Source: Muricea muricata (taxonomy: Eukaryota; Cnidaria; Anthozoa; Malacalcyonacea; Plexauridae). From it: 64,000 nucleotides of DNA. Below the pieces are notes generated by a model. The model worked only from the letters and a program-made list of their open reading frames with translations, did no database searches and was not told where the DNA came from. The DNA lies in assembly GCA_963855995.1 (NCBI GenBank), contig OY979717.1:52707140-52771139 (forward strand), in the 5' to 3' direction. Every line of letters starts with the position of its first letter. Positions within the stretch are counted from its first letter, which is position 1. Made by a program: the position numbers and the translations under genes. Below are positions 11,647 through 22,972 of this stretch, in pieces.

Positions 11647-12807
11647 ATGCATTGGCTGCGGCTTTTCGTATTTTTTTCCATTCCGCTGGCATGCCATGCT
11701 TGGCTCTGGAGCAAAAAGTCCAGATCAAGTCCTCGTAAACAACCAACTATTGAAACTCCAAGGCAAATATGCAAAACTAGAGTCGACTGTATTTCTTGCA
11801 CAAGTCACCCGAGTTGGACAGGCTTCCCCTGTCGCTGGTGTCCTGTAGATGGCAAGTGTCATCCCTATGGCGCTATTATCACAAATCCTTGTCGGATATC
11901 CCAGAATATCGTCAACAAAGAAAGATGTCCTACGTCGTCCAGCCGAAATTTAACACCCACGACATCAACGCAATCGACTCGTCGCCAAGCAAAGGCACTC
12001 TGTATAACGAAGACAAACTGTATTTCTTGCACAAGTCACTTGAGTTGGACAGGCTTCTCCTGTCGCTGGTGTCCTAAGGACAACAGGTGTCATCCTCATG
12101 GCGCTATTATCACAAACCCTTGTCGGATATCCCAGAATATCGTCAACAAAGAAAGATGTCCTACGTCGTCCAGCCGAAATTTAACACCCACGACATCAAC
12201 GCAATCGACTCGTCGCCAAGCAAAGGCACTCTGTATAACGAAGACAAACTGTATTTCTTGCACAAGTCACTTGAGTTGGACAGGCTTCTCCTGTCGCTGG
12301 TGTCCTAAGGACAACAGGTGTCATCCTCATGGCGCTATTATCACAAACCCTTGTCGGATATCCCAGAATATCGTCAACAAAGAAAGCTGCTCTTCTCCGT
12401 CCAACGAAACACGCTCGTCAAAACAAACCTGTGTAACCAAGATAAACTGTAATACTTGTATACGTCACAAAGACTTGTCTGGTTTTCCCTGCCGTTGGTG
12501 TCGTCAGAATGGCAAGTGTTATGCTTATGGTGCTACTCTCACAAATCCTTGTAGAAAAAAACAGAATACTAGCATCAAAGGCTGTCCTTTTCCACTCAAG
12601 CTGCTCCACCTGCCCAGACAAGCCTTCATAACGAAGACAAAATGTACTGCTTGTATACGCCACAAGAGACGGTCTGGTTTCCCTTGCAGTCGGTGGTGCA
12701 CCCGTATCAAAATTTTTCAATCAAGAAATACCAGGATTTCTCAGAGAAGGACTGGTAATACCAGTGGCCAGTTGTTCAAAGCTCCATTAGTGATAACCCA
12801 GGGTTAA
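11647..12807 (+). pseudogene. Truncated PSI-repeat paralogue without lipase domain
   Basis: The frame opens with a signal peptide nearly identical to that of the lipase at 956 (MHWLRLFVFFSIPLACHAWLW) and encodes 386 aa. Four complete PSI-like repeats with CRWC cores are present; repeats 2 and 3 are identical over 77 residues because a 231-bp DNA unit is duplicated. The fifth repeat is damaged: its core reads CSRWC instead of CRWC, the remaining cysteines are lost, and the frame runs into unrelated sequence (ending LVITQG). No lipase motif (GYSLGG, FRGS) occurs downstream. It may be a pseudogene, or a functional secreted repeat-only protein; the intact signal peptide, intact frame and four good domains leave the second reading open. 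The AGTTGTTCAAAGCTCCATTA..AACCCAGGGTTAA tail looks like inserted repeat DNA that supplied the stop. Confidence 0.75.
11921..12382 (+). repeat. Two tandem copies of a 231-bp coding unit
   Basis: The unit beginning AAAGATGTCCTACGTCGTCC at 11921 recurs at 12152 with no difference I could see, giving two identical 77-residue blocks (a Ser/Thr linker plus one PSI-like repeat). Identity at the DNA level implies a very recent duplication or gene conversion; the same units in the full-length gene have clearly diverged. Confidence 0.85.
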
Positions 12808-13264
12808 GACTTACAGCACTCAGTTGTGTTACCTGTCTTTCTTCTTTCTAAACCTCAGAAACCAAAACTGTTATTAATTCAAACAAAATTTTTTAAAAAA
12901 TATTTCTAAATTAAACGTCTATCTTTCAAATTTACACTAATCTAGAGTCATGTTAAGAGTTACTGCGAACACAAACAAATTCCATTTAATTTACTTAGCG
13001 ATTCCCAGCAAGGCCTTCAAAATTGAAATGGCTGTATACTGTAGCTCCAGTTAATTGTAACTAGTGTAGTTAATGACAAATACAATTGAGGCTGCGCTCT
13101 ATTTATCTACAGCTCAGTATTTAGTTTTGGAAGATCGTAGCACTTACCTGGCATGCAATAGAACATGCACACTCGGTATTCCCTGTGGGGGATTTGCGAC
13201 TAATAAAATTATGGGTCCATTCACCACGATAATTGGACATGCACGTGTGTGCAAAAAAGCTAGA
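12808..13264. other. Intergenic, nothing recognised
   Basis: Ordinary AT-rich sequence. It was searched for lipase-domain remnants of the truncated paralogue; none were seen. Confidence 0.4.
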
Positions 13265-13475
13265 TTACGTGGTTGGAGGGGAGGGGGCGGGGGGTGGTAG
13301 ACCCTGGGTGTGAGCACAGTATAGCGAATAAACAGTAGGGCCACTCAGCAGTGCAACATGTCCCCTCCCCGCCTCCCCCGTTACTTTTATGCAATTGACT
13401 GGCCAGAATGATAGCGGAACAGGAAGTGAAGCGCTTGTATTGGCCAGAAAAGGCAATTGACTGGCCAGAACCTCC
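13265..13475. repeat. G-run / C-run pair and direct repeat
   Basis: A plus-strand G-rich tract at about 13273-13299 (GGAGGGGAGGGGGCGGGGGG) has at least four G-runs, enough for a G-quadruplex. A C-rich tract at 13360-13380 (CCCCTCCCCGCCTCCCCC) lies about 60 bp on and could pair with it as a hairpin. GCAATTGACTGGCCAGAA occurs twice, near 13391 and 13452. Confidence 0.6.
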
Positions 13476-14000
13476 ATAATGAACATGCGTAATGCGACAT
13501 GCGTGGGGACACAAAATTCAAAGATCCCGACTCGAGTGGCTCTTCTGTTATTTTCTATTCTGCATGTGGTGTGAGGTTGGGTCGTCAGTACTTGCAGGTA
13601 TAGGTGTGCACTGCTGCGTTGATAGGGTGGGTGTGGATCCACAACAGTGGCATAAAAAATACACCATAAATTTACTGAGAAAATAATGACCACAAACATG
13701 CATGGCTGCCAAAAATTGAAACGCTAAAATATAAATGTTTGTCTTAGCAAATACTTTTATAGTTTCTTGATAGTTGCATAAAATAACCACTTCCTAACAC
13801 ACATCAAATACTTTTTTTATCAACATTTGGCATATCTGCCCGACTGGGGTTAAAAAATGCGACTAAAACTGCATAACTCAAAAGAATTAATGGGTATCAA
13901 GACAAAAACATCATAGTTACGATTAAGCAAACATACCATATATATGATTTTCAACAATGTAGCTAATTAATAAACTGATGAGACTGCTGACTAAATTGAT

Positions 14001-14423
14001 TACGTCGCCGCTTATTTCGATTCCGTAGACGGTCGGACACCTCCCAGATAGTCGAGCACCTCATTATCTCGTTCCCAGACTGCTCTGGCTCATTTAGACG
14101 AAGTTTTCGATGGTTTCCAGCGAGCTCGTTGTTAGCTCAGTCGTGCGATTTCAAATAGATTATAGGCAGGGGTTCGAATCCCATCCGACCTTTTTTGTAT
14201 TTTTAAAGTTCATCAAACTTTTTTTCTTATGTTTTTTTTACTTTCATACGATTTTTGTAAGGGTTAGGTTTAGGGTTTGGGTCAGGGATTTGATTATTAA
14301 AATTTAAAAAGAAAAAATCTATTAGTTTTGTCAGACACATAGGCTTGAAAACGAGATTAATGAGGTGGTCGGCCATCTTGGAGGTGTCCGACCGTCCACG
14401 GAATCGAAATTTGCTACGTCGCC
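14001..14423. mobile_element. Inverted-repeat element enclosing a tRNA-like segment
   Basis: The terminal arms, about 75 bp each (14001-14075 and 14349-14423), are inverted copies: ATTTCGATTCCGTAGACGGTC, GGACACCTCC and CACCTCATTA on the left all recur in reverse complement on the right. Inside, 14131-14190 looks tRNA-derived: GTTAGCTCAGTCGTG resembles an A box and GGTTCGAATCC is a perfect B box with flanking T-stem pairing, followed by a T run. The acceptor stem does not pair, so it is not a working tRNA. No ORF is present. Confidence 0.65.
14131..14190 (+). repeat. tRNA-like (SINE-type) pol III promoter remnant
   Basis: A-box-like TTAGCTCAGTCG at 14132, B box GGTTCGAATCC at 14171-14181, and a T6 run at 14191 that could end pol III transcription. 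The 5' and 3' acceptor halves are not complementary and no clean anticodon arm folds, which argues against a true tRNA gene. Confidence 0.45.
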
Positions 14424-15270
14424 ATCTGCACACTTTAAAGAGGGTGATAAAGCGGGTTGTGGATCATGTTGGGGAAAAAGCAGCTTCTCAATTCACATTC
14501 CTCAAAAAAGCAGCTTCGCGTTTTTCGATAAAATCAGATACAAGGTTTACGTTTGAGTGTCGAGAACGACCGCTTCCAAAGATATTTTTACTCTTATTTT
14601 AACAATGGAATCACACAGTTCACGAGAGTAGCATCTATTATTCTCATTCACGGAGTATTTTTACTGAGTAGAATCACATCTCACGGGGCCACGGGCGAAG
14701 AACAAATCACATTTCACCGCACCAGAATGAGGCATTTCGTATTTCACACGCACAAATCTCAACCGATCACGGCTTACGAAAATACCCTTTACTACTCTCT
14801 TTAAATTGTGTGCATACTTTAGAGATTTCACCACGTGTCATATTACCTAGACTTATTTCGATCAGTGATTTTCTTTTTATTTACGAAAATTCTATGAATG
14901 TAAAAAGTCTGTATGATAAAAAAGGACCAGTAGGGTAGCCAGCTTGACAAGTTCGGCCGTTCCATCATTAATTATATATCTTCTGTAATCAGTGGCAAAT
15001 ACTGCAATTTCATGGGTTTACAGGAGTGCGATTTAAGCATTAATCGCACCCTCTGTGAGCTGTAATCGTACCCTTGCCCACAGCCAATGAAAATCACTCT
15101 AATATTCACAAATAGCCAATCAGCATTTAGGATGCAAACTAAGAATTTGTTTTCTGTCTTGCTGTAAAATTTTTCAAAATGGATGAATTTGAGGATTTTG
15201 AAAATATTGACCTTTTAAATTTTTTTTTCTGACCAAATTGATTACAGAAGATATATAATTAATAAGTTAT
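14424..15270. other. Repeat-derived intergenic DNA
   Basis: No gene is supported. AATTATATATCTTCTGTAATC near 14972 recurs inverted near 15238, suggesting a further inverted-repeat element of about 270 bp. The element limits are unclear. Confidence 0.4.
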
Positions 15271-15271
15271 A

Positions 15272-15366
15272 AATAATAGAACGAATCAAGTCGTGCAATT
15301 AATCCCAAATCATGCGAGTGATTATTCGAGTCATTAATTGCACTCCTATTCGTTCTATTACCATTA
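15272..15366. repeat. Hairpin of about 95 bp
   Basis: TAATAGAACGAAT and TGCAATTAAT at the left are mirrored by ATTAATTGCA and ATTCGTTCTATTA on the right, with a loop around 15315. Just beyond, CATAGCGGGACT at 15423 is shared with the element at 24601-24700. Confidence 0.7.
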
Positions 15367-15439
15367 TTAATCATGTCCTCAGAAACTGACTGTTTTCACA
15401 GTCAGTGAACACAAAATATTTGCATAGCGGGACTAAGCC

Positions 15440-15906
15440 ATAAAAATTGCAAACGTCAACCTGTTTGACTGGAAAAACTGAAATATTCTTACTATAGCTC
15501 GCTGCCATCTGATATGTGTCATGTGAGTTACAGTCAGGCAGCTTGGCATATAATGTGCCTATAAACCTAATAACAGGCAAAATTAATGAAATTTCATGTT
15601 CGTTTGTTGAAAAATAACTTGTATTAATACAAAGTTCATAAAAGCTACATATAAATAAGACATTATTTCCTTTAAGATGTCAAAAAAGGTTAAAATGACG
15701 CAAATTTTCCGGATAGTAGTCTGAAAATACGTTTTCAACAATTTTGTAATGATACTATCTTTCAGCAAGCGAGAATGAAATTCAATAATTTTGGCAATAT
15801 ATCAGAGTTTTATAGAAAAATTGCATGAAAACATGTTGCCTGTAACTCACATGCTATTTGAAGGCTGCCAACATACAGAAATACACTTATTAGGTCTAAA
15901 GTCATC
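15440..15906. other. Intergenic, nothing recognised
   Basis: AT-rich, with no bounded repeat or convincing gene. Confidence 0.35.
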
Positions 15907-16393
15907 ATAGTCCAGGACCTGTATAGGAGTTTGTATGCATTTCATTTGCCACAAGTAATCTCAACTGTTATAGGGTAAAATGACCATGCCGATCAACATG
16001 GCATATGTGCCAAAACCCGAATCCGGGGCGAAAGTCCTCAAAATGACTCCGCCTTGAAACGGCAGTGTCGACATAGCTCTAACCTCAGACCAATGCGAGC
16101 AACGGTCTTTCTGGAGTGCCTATAATGTTTAGAAGGGTTGTTTATAGGGGTGGTTATTAGAAACAAAACATTGCCTAACTGTAATATTTTCCAAGAAAAT
16201 CATCATTCAACATGCCAGGTCAGCAGCTAATTATGCATAAAATCACTAAAATTGCTGGCAGAAATTAAATTTTCATATTTCCTAAAAAAATTATTATAAC
16301 ATGAAAAACCATGTTCAATTGAATCAAATTCTTACAGATTTCAAAAGGATTGACACTATTTTGTTGATATACAAGACATTGTATTTCACTTAC

Positions 16394-16599
16394 CCCCCGC
16401 AAAAACACGATTTCAGCCATATTTTCCATCTTGTTCGCTTTTTTATCGCCGAGTAGCGGAAGTCTGGCAATTCTTGTACTTTCCCATAATCACAGATGAC
16501 TAAAGAACAACTCATCCCATTTTCGACTTGTTCTGAGACTGTGCTATCTACTTTATCCTCGATTTTGTATCCTCGACAATTAGCCAAAATTGCCGCCAT
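16394..16599 (-). other. Exon-like ORF in the left palindrome arm
   Basis: On the minus strand an ATG at 16599 opens a frame beginning MAAILANCRGYKIEDKVDST and continuing to a Cys/Gly end (SCFCGG) right at a consensus splice donor (GGGG|GTAAGTG, GT at 16393-16392). ATG, open frame and donor together look like a first coding exon. I do not recognise the protein. It may be a captured host exon or a relic of the element's own gene. Confidence 0.45.
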
Positions 16600-17468
16600 T
16601 ACGAAGTCTTGCCGCTTTTGTGTCCGATAAATGTGACTTCTTCGTCCTTATGTGTATTTATATTAAGTAATCCAACAGTACTTTATACTACTGAATTCCT
16701 AAAGGTGATTTTGTAAACTTCTATCAATTTTCAATATAAAAATCCACCCACATAAAATCGAGTGTCTTCAAGCTTCGAAATATTTTGAAAGTCACGGGCA
16801 ATCATCACGAAAATTCCTCGTGGGCGATCATACCGGGGGAGTGAATATTTTCACGAATACGTTTGCTCGTTTCCACAGCAAGCCAAGTAAACATTTCATA
16901 TTATTCTATGTTCATGTATATTTGCGTATTGTTTTGTTTTTAAGCTTCAACTAAAAGAAAATCAGACAGACTTACGCATTTCTCTATTTTTATTTAAAGG
17001 GCGATTTTTATTATGCCAAAGCTTAAAATAACTAAGCGTCTAAGCCACTAAAAGCCACTATTAGCCCACTAAGATTTTAAAATTGAAACGTACGTATCTG
17101 CACTGGCATAGCCCTCAAAATAAACATGGGAGAAATGCACAACTGTCAGATTTTTTTGCAGTTAAAGCTTAAAAACAAAATAATACGCAAATATAAACAT
17201 GCAAACGCATTCGTGAAAATATTCACTCCCTCCGGTATGGTCGCCCACGAGGAATTTTCGTGACGATTGCGCGTGACTTTCAAATTATTTTGAAGCTCGA
17301 AGAGACTCGATTTTATGTGGGTGGATTTTTATATTGAAATTTGATCAAATTTAACAAAATGACCTTCAGAAATTCAATAGTATAAACTATTGTTGGATTA
17401 CATAGTATAAATACACACAAAGACGAAGAAGTCACATTTATTGGACAGAAAAGCGGCAAGACTTCGTA

Positions 17469-17676
17469 ATGGCGGCAATTTTGGCTAATTGTCGAGGATG
17501 GAAAATCGGAGATAAAGTAGATGGCACAGGCTCAGAACAAGTCGAAACTGGGCTGAATTTTTCTTTAGTCATCTGTGATTACGGAAAAGTGCAAGAATTG
17601 TGTGAGACTTCGGCTGGTCGGCGATAAAAAAGCAAACAAGACCGAAAATATGGCTGAAATCGTGTTTTTGCGGGGG
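17469..17676 (+). pseudogene. Exon-like ORF in the right palindrome arm, frameshifted
   Basis: This is the mirror copy of 16394-16599. It begins MAAILANCRGWKIGDKVDGT and runs to KVQEL, where a small indel shifts the frame into an early stop (SAGRR). The splice donor (GT at 17677-17678, GGGGGTAAGTG) is preserved. The differences from the left arm within the ORF are substitutions scattered over both sides. Confidence 0.45.
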
Positions 17677-18164
17677 GTAAGTGAAATACAGTGCCTTGTA
17701 TATCAACAAAATAGTGTCAATCCTTTTGAAATCTGCAAGAATTGGATACAATTGAGCATGGTTTTTCATGTTATAATAATTTTTATTAGGAAATATGAAA
17801 ATTTAATTTCTGCCAGCAATTTTAGTGATTTTATGCATAATTAGCTGCTGACCTAGCATGTTGAGTGGTGATTTTCTTGGAAAATATTACAGTTAGGCAA
17901 TGTTTTGCTTCTAATAACCACCCCCATAAGCAACTTTTCTAAACACTATAGGCACTTCAGAAATGCTGTTGCTTGCATTGGTCTGAGGTTAGAGCTATGT
18001 CAACACTGCCGTTTCAAGGCGGGGTCATTTTGAGGACTTTCGCCCCGGATTCAGGTTTTGGCACATATGCCATGTTGACCGGCATGGTCATTTTACCCTA
18101 AAACAGTTGAGATTACTTGTGGCAAATGAAATGCATACAAACTCCTATACAGGTCCTGGACTAT

Positions 18165-19050
18165 CATATAAAACTTGGAATTGTTCCTCGATAGGGTGAG
18201 GATTCCGTCATTTTCGTTCCCCAGCTGCCGGACTATTTCTTTGGCAGATACATCGACATACAATTCAAATGCCCATATTTTTACATAGAACAATAAGTTA
18301 GATTCTATGTTATTAAACACACAACAGTCCATGTGAAATTACACATTTTAATTTGTTCCTAGAATGGAATATTTATTGGCCTTGAAAACCATGCTCCTCT
18401 GTGTCATCTCCACCATATATTCGTATTCTGCTCGACCAATTTCTTTAAAAAACAATTGTTTTAAATTGCATATGAAACGAAATTTTTGTCAAGTATTTTC
18501 TTGACTGCATTATAAATTAAATTCACTATATAACTTCTTTTGAAGAATTTTTGTAACTGGGTTCTTTTAGTCGAGACATTCAACTTTATTGGATATGCAA
18601 ATAATACAACGTGTTACATCCTATGAGATTGCTTATTTTGTATCATACATAATAGAAAACAACTGAAAATGCGCTTGTATGTGCGTAAGATATGGCTAAT
18701 CACAAGCCCTACTCATTTTTGCGCAATAGCTTGACTACTTCTAAGCAATGCAGTGTGATGTCACATCCCCCCTGACTTTATTTTGAGCAACACTTATGCG
18801 GTTTTCCCTAAAACTATTTCCTTGAACCAAACCTCGCATCAACTTATTAGGGCATCATAACTAGACAGGTTGGGGACCCTATTCACGACAACAGGCAGTA
18901 GATTGATTGATTTACAAACATGTGTGTTGTAAATTAAACTAATGCAGAAAATGTGCCCTCCTGGGGTGATTTATTCCAGGGCCTTTATGTTTTTACAATT
19001 GCAGGAAATTTCCTTCAAACAGTCAATTACTGTGGCCTGTGGGGGGGGGG
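18165..19050. other. Intergenic, nothing recognised
   Basis: No gene is supported. A homopolymer of ten G occurs at 19041-19050, next to the hAT-type MITE. Confidence 0.4.
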
Positions 19051-19059
19051 GATCAATAT

Positions 19060-19205
19060 CAGGGTTGCCAGATTTCTTGAATAATTAAGCCAAACCATCA
19101 TTAGTGCTGTCAAAAAAAACAAAGAAAACAAAAGGCAAATACAATGAAAAACAAAGAGCATTGTTAAAAGTTTGGCTAATTTATTCATGCAATCTGGCAA
19201 CCCTG
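19060..19205. mobile_element. 146-bp hAT-type MITE with perfect 8-bp target duplication
   Basis: The element starts CAGGGTTGCCAGATT and ends AATCTGGCAACCCTG, a 15-bp terminal inverted repeat; the inner TAAGCCAAAC and GTTTGGCTAA also pair. ATCAATAT flanks it on both sides (19052-19059 and 19206-19213), an exact 8-bp target site duplication as made by hAT transposases. It is too short to encode protein. Confidence 0.9.
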
Positions 19206-19213
19206 ATCAATAT

Positions 19214-20095
19214 TAATTGCATAATTATATATTCTACAGTGTGCATAATAAAAACTGAACCTCTCAAATTCAAATTAGCTATAACGTATTGTAGTAATTT
19301 TAAAGCTCTAATCCCTAGTTTATCCCTAGTACATTAATATGCTGGGTAAACATAAAACACAGCTCACAAATTCTTAAACACAGTTTTGTCCCTTGAGCAC
19401 ACAACCTTCTTGCTGAACCTTTACATCAAAGCAACGAGAGCTGTCAAATCACTACAAAACGTTATAATTCAAAAGTCCTTGGTCTCTCTCTTTTTGCTAA
19501 TCCCATCTTCCTATTGTATGAGATATGATTTCTCTGACCGTAAAAACACTATTATTGTACTAAGTGTCAAAGTTCAATAAAGGGGCTGTTTGTATGGTCC
19601 CGCTCACCAGGGGATAAATAAAGCGTATAAATGACCTAAATAAGATTATTACAAATATTAATACCCAACAACTTTTTTTTATTGCACATTTCAGCAAAAC
19701 AAAAATCTCAAGTAATCAAGAATCAAACAATTTTCATATCATAAATTATGACTTGTTTCGATACTTCAAAATCATTTTACGCTTTATCTAATTCTTGACT
19801 TGTCAACCTCATGACATGTTAGCCATTTTGGTGGTGAGTCACCGAAGAATATTTCATCAATTCTATTGTGGGCAAGCAACATTCCTGAGAGATTGATTGC
19901 AAGTCAAGAATCTCGGGTAATCGAGCTCATACTTAATGAGCCCTCAAATACTTTAAATGATGAACAGGTCATTGTTTTTAGCGCCATCAAAGGTTGTTTT
20001 TGTAATATATTAATTTCTTTAGCTAGTAATAAAAAGGCAAAAATAGAATGAAGAGCAGAAATCTCAAGTGTTCAGTTCACACAGTAATCCACAGC
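19214..20095. other. 3' flank of BPNT2, nothing recognised
   Basis: AT-rich sequence downstream of the minus-strand BPNT2 stop; probably its 3' UTR in part. No independent gene is supported. Confidence 0.4.
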
Positions 20096-22972
20096 CTAAG
20101 TGTTACTCAGTGCTGAAGTTTTCTTAACTGGACTTGACATTGACAGCTTTGCTAAAAAATGTTCGTGATTATTTAAAGTTGCTAGAAGACCATCACTGTT
20201 CTTCACAGCAGACCGTTCACCATATGGTATTTCATTACCAAGAAGTGTGGTCATTTTGCCCCCAAATGAGCGAAGTATAGCATCCCCTGCACAAATATCC
20301 CATTTCTTAATCAGTGTTTTGTGAATATAAGCATCAGCAATGTTACTGAATAAAGATAAAACTTTATAGCCTGCTCCACCAGCCGGGATAATTGTGGCAT
20401 CTTTACCAAAAGCTAACTTGGCTGTTACATTAACCAATCCAGCATGAGATCTTGATACAATTATTCGTGGGCTTTTTAATGAACCTTTGTTTTCTGGTGG
20501 TTTTGAAAGATCTTTTGAATGACCGTGTTTAGTCCAAGCCCAAGACGTTTTCTTTAAAAAAGGTTGGTGAATAACTCCAGCCACTGGAACACCTTAAAAA
20601 GGAAATGGAATATTGATAATTCAATCATGGTATTGTAAATTTCACTTGTTCTCATGCAAAGATAATTTTGGACTCAAAATAGATAGCCCGCATGCAGGCC
20701 CACGGATGTCAGGGAATATTACCTGCCATCCATGGGCATGCACATGCTACAAAATAGACAGATAGCGCTATCACACAGATAGTGCTATCCAAGCGTTCAA
20801 ACAATTAACTGGTCCTAATGATTGCAGGGCCATCAATTTTGGAGTTAAAATACTTGTCATTTTATCATACACCCAATACCTTTGATGACAACACACACCA
20901 TTGTTGTGACATATTTTGTTAAATTTTCAGTGTATTCTTGCGTTGCGTCAAGCGGATCAACCCAGACTAAGACATCCTCTGTTGAAACTACTTCATCTTC
21001 ACTGTTATACAGATCATCACTAATGTTTACTATGTCAGATACTACAATATCATCTGGCGAGTTCTTGCTATCACCATGACCACGTTCTTCAGACACTACA
21101 GCCACTGATGGAAATAGATGATGAAAACCCTGAACAATGGCTTTATGAGATTCCAAATCACCAGCAGTGAGTGGATCATTTGCACCCTCTAAGGTTTTAC
21201 CTTTACTCTTAGCCTGAAATGAAGATCGAAAAATTAAAGGAAACAAATTGGTAAAGACAATTAAATAGCAAACAGTTCTAAGGAGTTTTTTGCAATGCAG
21301 TTGCCAACTGGAAGTAAACCAATCTGGTATAATTTACTGTAGATGGTGAGCCATTGCGATTGTGTTTAAATTAGTTTATTTAACAATTAAGCCTAATATA
21401 TGTAACAATATAACTGATATATGTGATAACTATTCATGCTTTGAGTTGATCTAAGATAGAGAGGAAGAAAAAACAGAGTGCCGAGAGAACACTTAGAAGC
21501 ACAGGAAATTCAATTGTGGGATGTCTGTCACGTGAAACCCCACACTGCACTAGGTTAAATTCTTCAATGTTGAAAGGTAGAATGCTTGTAACACCAGTGC
21601 TGTATGTCTATTAGCCTAATTTTCATAAACATACTTGGGGAAGTGAAAAAAAAAATTGATGAGGGGTGCAATAGTTTGAGCCCAACCCTCTGCCCACCCA
21701 TTTTCTTTTTTAATGCTCATTACTGACAGTCAACAACAGTGACTGCATATGTGTCCATGTAATCTAATATATAATATATTATTGAATCATGACTGTATGG
21801 TCAAAGTGCTGTGATTTATTCAGACATTTATTACATAAAAAGTGGAAAAACATAGATATATAAGTATATTAATAAATTTGAGCAGAATTGATTTGGTTTA
21901 GTATGTGACCTTTGTCAAATAAAGACCTGGGTAAAATTTCTAAGAGGAATGTTGATAAAAATAGGTTTGAACAATGTTGTGCTGCCCATATTGTTTAAGA
22001 AATATAAAACATTTTCCGTATTGATATACAGTTATATCAACACGAGTGGAAATTGGAAAAACGAGAAATTGTGTGGAAACACGACGCCCGCTGGGCGAAG
22101 CGTTTTCACACAATTTCGAGTTTTTCCAATTTTCACGAGTGTTGATATAACTGTATATCAATACGGAAAAAATGTTTTATATATATTTCTTTTATAATAA
22201 AGCACAAAGAACTTTAACAGAAGAGTGGCAGGAAATTTTCCGTGTTGACATAGAGTTATATCAACACAGCTCTTAGCCAATCAGCGTTCAGAATTTACAA
22301 ATGATATATTATAATCATGGTTGTCAACAATATGGCCTTCATTCTAGCCCATAGCAACCAGGTAACAACAGGGTAAAATTTAATACATAATAAGTGGTAA
22401 ACTTTTATATATCAATGAATCTGCTGAAAACATCAGATATATTTTGTTGCTGTTTTTAGCAATAAATTCAGTTTTTACCCAGTACAAAAGTGGAATTATT
22501 TTGTGAATTGCTTCATTTTAGCCAGTATGATGAACATAGAGATAATAAAGATATGTGATTTGACCTTGCTGACGTCTGCAATGGAATGTTCCATTTAATT
22601 TGGACAATTTAAAATATTAAACTTAATAAATACAAACAATATTGTAGCAATTAAAAAACGTGTATATGTAAACGTGGACATATCAATATTAATACAGTAA
22701 CTTTTTTTAATAATGTCTGCTATACATACGTGTAAATCACTCTTCTCGCGAATTTCCTTCAGAGCTTTGCCTCCTTTTTCAGCCAAATATATCGAAGTCT
22801 CTAATAACCTTTTAACCTGTACATATGAAAGCCCAACTACGGGCGCGAAGTTGGGCTCGACTGCAGGTACGCTATCGCTCATTACAAAATTCTTTAGAGC
22901 GTACAAAAGTATAAAACCAAAACAAACGAAACAGAATATTCCAAGCGGCGAGATCCTCACTGCCGTTGTCAT
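20096..22972 (-). CDS. BPNT2: Golgi-resident PAP phosphatase (BPNT2/IMPAD1)
   Basis: Three coding exons on the minus strand, joined in frame: 22972-22730 (81 codons, phase 0, donor CAC|GTATGT), 21213-20880 (acceptor TTTCAG, phase 1, donor AAAG|GTATTG) and 20592-20096 (acceptor TTTTTAAG). The product is about 357 aa, the family's usual size. An N-terminal membrane anchor (about residues 8-28, IFCFVCFGFILLYAL) fits the known type II Golgi topology. Lithium-sensitive phosphatase motifs are intact: VVSEERG (metal-binding Glu pair), WVDPLDATQEYT (DPLDxT metal site), RIIVSRSH, IIPAGGAGYKV and WDICAGDAIL. The known role is hydrolysis of 3',5'-PAP, the by-product of Golgi sulfotransferases, to AMP, so it supports glycosaminoglycan sulfation. 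It is divergently arranged with the HURP-like gene. Very secure call. Confidence 0.96.
21998..22191. repeat. Near-perfect hairpin MITE in BPNT2 intron 1
   Basis: AATATAAAACATTTTCCGTA at the left is mirrored at the right end (TACGGAAAAAATGTTTTATA). Internally TTGATATACAGTTATATCAA and AATTGTGTGGAAAC pair with their complements, folding around CGCCCGCTGGGCG. A fragment with the same TTTTCCGTGTTGACATAGAG-type end lies at about 22236-22267. Confidence 0.85.

Larger units (their letters stand above)
15907..18164. mobile_element. 2.26-kb near-palindromic foldback element carrying exon-like ORFs in both arms
   Basis: Left arm 15907-17018 and right arm 17109-18164 are inverted copies around a central loop of about 90 bp. 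The outer ends are ATAGTCCAGGACCTGTATAG and its complement; matching continues through CATAGCTCTAACCTCAGACC, CATGCCAGGTCAGC, GTATTTCACTTACC, ATGGCGGCAATTTTGGCTAA and CACGAATACGTTTGC to the loop. The left arm has an extra insertion of about 45 bp near 16880. Both arms hold the same ORF, described separately. No transposase is visible. The overall form fits a non-autonomous foldback transposon or an inverted segmental duplication. Confidence 0.9.

Noticed and set aside
14131..14190. Functional tRNA gene
   Set aside because: The B box is perfect but the acceptor stem does not pair and no clean anticodon arm forms.
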